A stretch of 64,000 bases of DNA from Phytopythium helicoides (taxonomy: Eukaryota > Oomycota > Peronosporomycetes > Pythiales > Pythiaceae). The position numbers and the translations under genes are program-made. A model generated the notes under the pieces. That model searched no databases and had not been told where the DNA came from. It worked only from the letters and a program-made list of their open reading frames with translations. Location: the NCBI GenBank assembly GCA_024867545.1, contig JANFNE010000068.1, forward strand, positions 62,001-126,000, read 5' to 3'. Each line of letters opens with the position of its first letter. The first letter of the stretch is position 1. Positions 61,877-64,000 of this stretch are shown in pieces.

Positions 61877-64000
61877 ATGGAAGAAGACTATGACTCGTCG
61901 TGGAGCAGTGAAGATGAGGCATCTGACTCCAGCATCACCAGCAACGCCTACGTCGAGAGCGACTCGGATGCGAGCGACATCGACTTTCATCGGCCAGCAG
62001 TGATCCGGTTTGGGGTCCTGGGGGAGTTCTCGAGCTTAGACGAGGCCAAGGAGGCGATGGAGAACTTCAATGGCTACGTGTACACGTACGATACCCGCTA
62101 CGAGACCGAGCGGCAGCACGTGAGGCTCTTCACATGCCGTTCCCACCTCTTGTGCGGTCATCGTATGAAGATCCGCTGGATTCAAGATGATGGAGAAGAA
62201 GACGTATTCATTCTTGAAGAAGGTGGAGAGCACTCGGGAACGGTGGTCCCTGCGCGACGTCGCGGCATTCACCCAGGAATGAAACGCGAGGTTGACGCAC
62301 TGCTACGCATGGGATGGAGCGCTGGGAGGTTGCGCAGCGTTCTTCTACAGCGATATCGAAATCAAGAAAGCGTTTCCGGAATCATCCCTTGTGTGGGTCA
62401 GATCGAGAACCGGCGTTCGTATTTGGTGCGGATTGCTCACACCGGGTGGGAGATCACCAGTCACGCGACGTTCAGCCAGTGGGCACGCAACAGATTGTGC
62501 ACCACACGCGACCAGTTCTTCGCTGCAGCTACGCCAGCAGCTATGGACGACATGATCGTGCTCGACTCGTTTGTTCTTCCCAGGCAAGATGAAGAAGAGG
62601 CAACGTTCGGCATCATTGTATCGTCTCGACGTGTGTTCGAGAATGTCAGGTCAACTGTTGAGAGTCAAGGCGATTCCCTCGTTTGTTCTACGGACGGAAC
62701 GTACAAGCTTCATTTCGGCGGGTGGACATTGGTTGACTGTGGCTCTCATCATGTCGCTTGGTCGCGTGGGTCCTTCGTTCATCGGTTCGTCCCATGGGCG
62801 TACATGTTTGTACGAAGTGAGTCGACCGCTTCGTATTCACGAATGTTTCAAGTCATCCGCCAGCGTGCACAAGATTTCTTTGACATCGACTTGCGCGTGG
62901 CATTTGGGTGCTTGGACCACAGTGAGGCCATTGCTTCAGCTTTCGAATCAACTTGGCCAAGCATCTGCTTGGTTACGTGCTGGCCGCATCTCGCCCGCCA
63001 AGCGCGCAAGAAGCGAAGCTTGCTGGCCGACAAGGACAAGTACGACGGCATGATCAATCCTCAATTGCAGCAGCTCCGACTTGCGCGGACACACTCACAG
63101 TTCTTGAAGCTGAGTTCGATCATCACAAGTCACTGGGCACAAAATGGCGAAGAGTACGCTGAGTGGCTGGAGTCGGTCTATCTGTCGCGTCGCTGGTGCA
63201 GGTGGCATGTGAATGGGGCGGGGGTTGGTGGTATTGTTCCGAGTCAGCAAGCGATCGAGTCACACCATGCTGTTATCAAGAAAACGTGCGCTCCAAGCAA
63301 CCGAGCTTCGACTAGTGGAGTTTGCGATTCGATCATTCCGCGAATTCTTCAATACGACGGAGACAACCTGTGCTTTCAAGAAGTCAGTCTTGTCGGAGAA
63401 GGCATGATTTCTCCAGATATGATGGCGAAAGCAGTTCGGTTGCTTGCACACGCGGGGAACTACCGACGAGTTTTTCAAGGAAGAGGCAGCGACAAGGCTT
63501 TGGTGGCGATTCTTTTTAACTCCAAGCGCTACATCGTTGGTGGTAACGGTATTCTTGGTGCTGAGGTTAACGCAAAGCGGGCAAGAGTCTTCCTCAACTC
63601 ACTCGATGGGCGGATTCCTCGCAGGGTGTCAGCAAGTGAGCTCGAGTACGAAGTCCTCTCACTTCATCGTGTGTTGGTTACTCCAAACGTGCCAACAGGA
63701 CGCATCGAGCTTCAAGCTGTGTGGCCAAAGGAGGACACTGAGCGAGTACGTCGTGTGTACTCTTGCACCTGTTCCAGTTTTCTCCAGTCTGGTTGGATCT
63801 GCTCTCACATATTGGCGACGCTTTCATTGTACGGATGGATCAACCTGGAAGCATTCATGGGGCGTGTTGCTCCTCGACGTGCCCCAGGCCGACCGAGAGC
63901 ACGACGTCAAGCACTTGAAGTTGACCAAGACCAGGAAGGGTTTTTCAATGTCGATCGGCTTATCCGGCGCTTCATCAGGCAGCCTGGTTACCCACTCGGT
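61877..64000 (+). CDS. intact MULE transposase with SWIM finger, cut by the right edge
   Basis: From ATG 61877 (MEEDYDSSWSSEDEASD) 708 codons stay open to the end of the window without a stop. An acidic N-terminus is followed by a FLYWCH/FAR1-like DNA-binding segment (RLFTCRSHLLCGHRMKIRW). The DDE core has CSTDGTYKLHFGGW (first Asp), AFGCLDHSEAIASAF (second Asp) and VTCWPHLAR (C/H motif). The C-terminal SWIM finger is YSCTCSSFLQSGWICSHIL. It is a different family from the broken MULE at 53-56 kb (motifs diverge strongly) and looks intact. It starts about 240 bp after the Helitron remnant. Confidence 0.85.
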   Translation, partial: MEEDYDSSWSSEDEASDSSITSNAYVESDSDASDIDFHRPAVIRFGVLGEFSSLDEAKEAMENFNGYVYTYDTRYETERQHVRLFTCRSHLLCGHRMKIRWIQDDGEEDVFILEEGGEHSGTVVPARRRGIHPGMKREVDALLRMGWSAGRLRSVLLQRYRNQESVSGIIPCVGQIENRRSYLVRIAHTGWEITSHATFSQWARNRLCTTRDQFFAAATPAAMDDMIVLDSFVLPRQDEEEATFGIIVSSRRVFENVRSTVESQGDSLVCSTDGTYKLHFGGWTLVDCGSHHVAWSRGSFVHRFVPWAYMFVRSESTASYSRMFQVIRQRAQDFFDIDLRVAFGCLDHSEAIASAFESTWPSICLVTCWPHLARQARKKRSLLADKDKYDGMINPQLQQLRLARTHSQFLKLSSIITSHWAQNGEEYAEWLESVYLSRRWCRWHVNGAGVGGIVPSQQAIESHHAVIKKTCAPSNRASTSGVCDSIIPRILQYDGDNLCFQEVSLVGEGMISPDMMAKAVRLLAHAGNYRRVFQGRGSDKALVAILFNSKRYIVGGNGILGAEVNAKRARVFLNSLDGRIPRRVSASELEYEVLSLHRVLVTPNVPTGRIELQAVWPKEDTERVRRVYSCTCSSFLQSGWICSHILATLSLYGWINLEAFMGRVAPRRAPGRPRARRQALEVDQDQEGFFNVDRLIRRFIRQPGYPLG

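Overview
The window looks like nuclear DNA of an oomycete (a stramenopile water mould), probably of the Phytophthora/Pythium group. I infer this from very short introns (about 58-95 nt) with GTGCGT/GTACGT-type donors and CTAAC-like branch sites, tightly packed genes on both strands, a conserved flagellar gene (zoospore-forming lineage), and transposon families typical of these genomes. No species call is possible from the sequence alone.

Region 1 (1 to about 26 kb) is a gene-dense block. In order: the 5' end of a Pin1-type prolyl isomerase (-, cut by the window edge), a SENP/Ulp1 SUMO protease (+), a membrane-anchored protein disulfide isomerase (+), an RMI2-like OB-fold protein (-), CFAP36 (+), mitochondrial trifunctional enzyme alpha (-), V-ATPase subunit E (+), a SPRY protein (-), what reads as a phosphoribosyltransferase-like/PP2C fusion (+), a calmodulin-like EF-hand protein (-), an unrecognised type I membrane protein (-), acetyl-CoA C-acetyltransferase (+), an SPX-MFS phosphate transporter (-) and a plasma-membrane-type Ca2+-ATPase (-). 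The trifunctional enzyme and the thiolase are both fatty-acid/acyl-CoA enzymes. Two genes have paired inverted CCAAT boxes upstream. A perfect 19-bp inverted repeat sits between RMI2 and CFAP36.

Region 2 (about 26 to 29 kb) is AT-richer, has no convincing gene, and holds a possible solo LTR and decayed repeats.

Region 3 (29,205-42,332) is one complete 13.1-kb Ty3/Gypsy retrotransposon with two 859-bp LTRs that I read as identical and a 4-bp ACGT target duplication. It has gag, a protease-RT-RNase H ORF with a second, complete RNase H, and a separate integrase-chromodomain ORF. Both ORF junctions carry a slippery heptamer in the correct phase for -1 frameshifting. Between integrase and the 3' LTR lies a three-exon, 909-residue gene on the opposite strand.

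Region 4 (about 42.6 to 56.2 kb) is a decayed Mutator-like (MULE) element on the minus strand. It encodes a transposase with a SWIM zinc finger followed by Ulp1-type cysteine protease modules. The protease module is tandemly duplicated, and each copy faces a small coiled-coil ORF tail to tail. An almost intact 4.56-kb Ty1/Copia element (48,447-53,002) has inserted into it.

Region 5 (56.6 to 64 kb) holds an unknown two-exon gene (-), a broken SET-domain methyltransferase gene (+), a broken Helitron Rep gene (+), and an open MULE transposase (+) that runs off the right edge. The right 38 kb is therefore a nested transposon island beside a conserved gene block.
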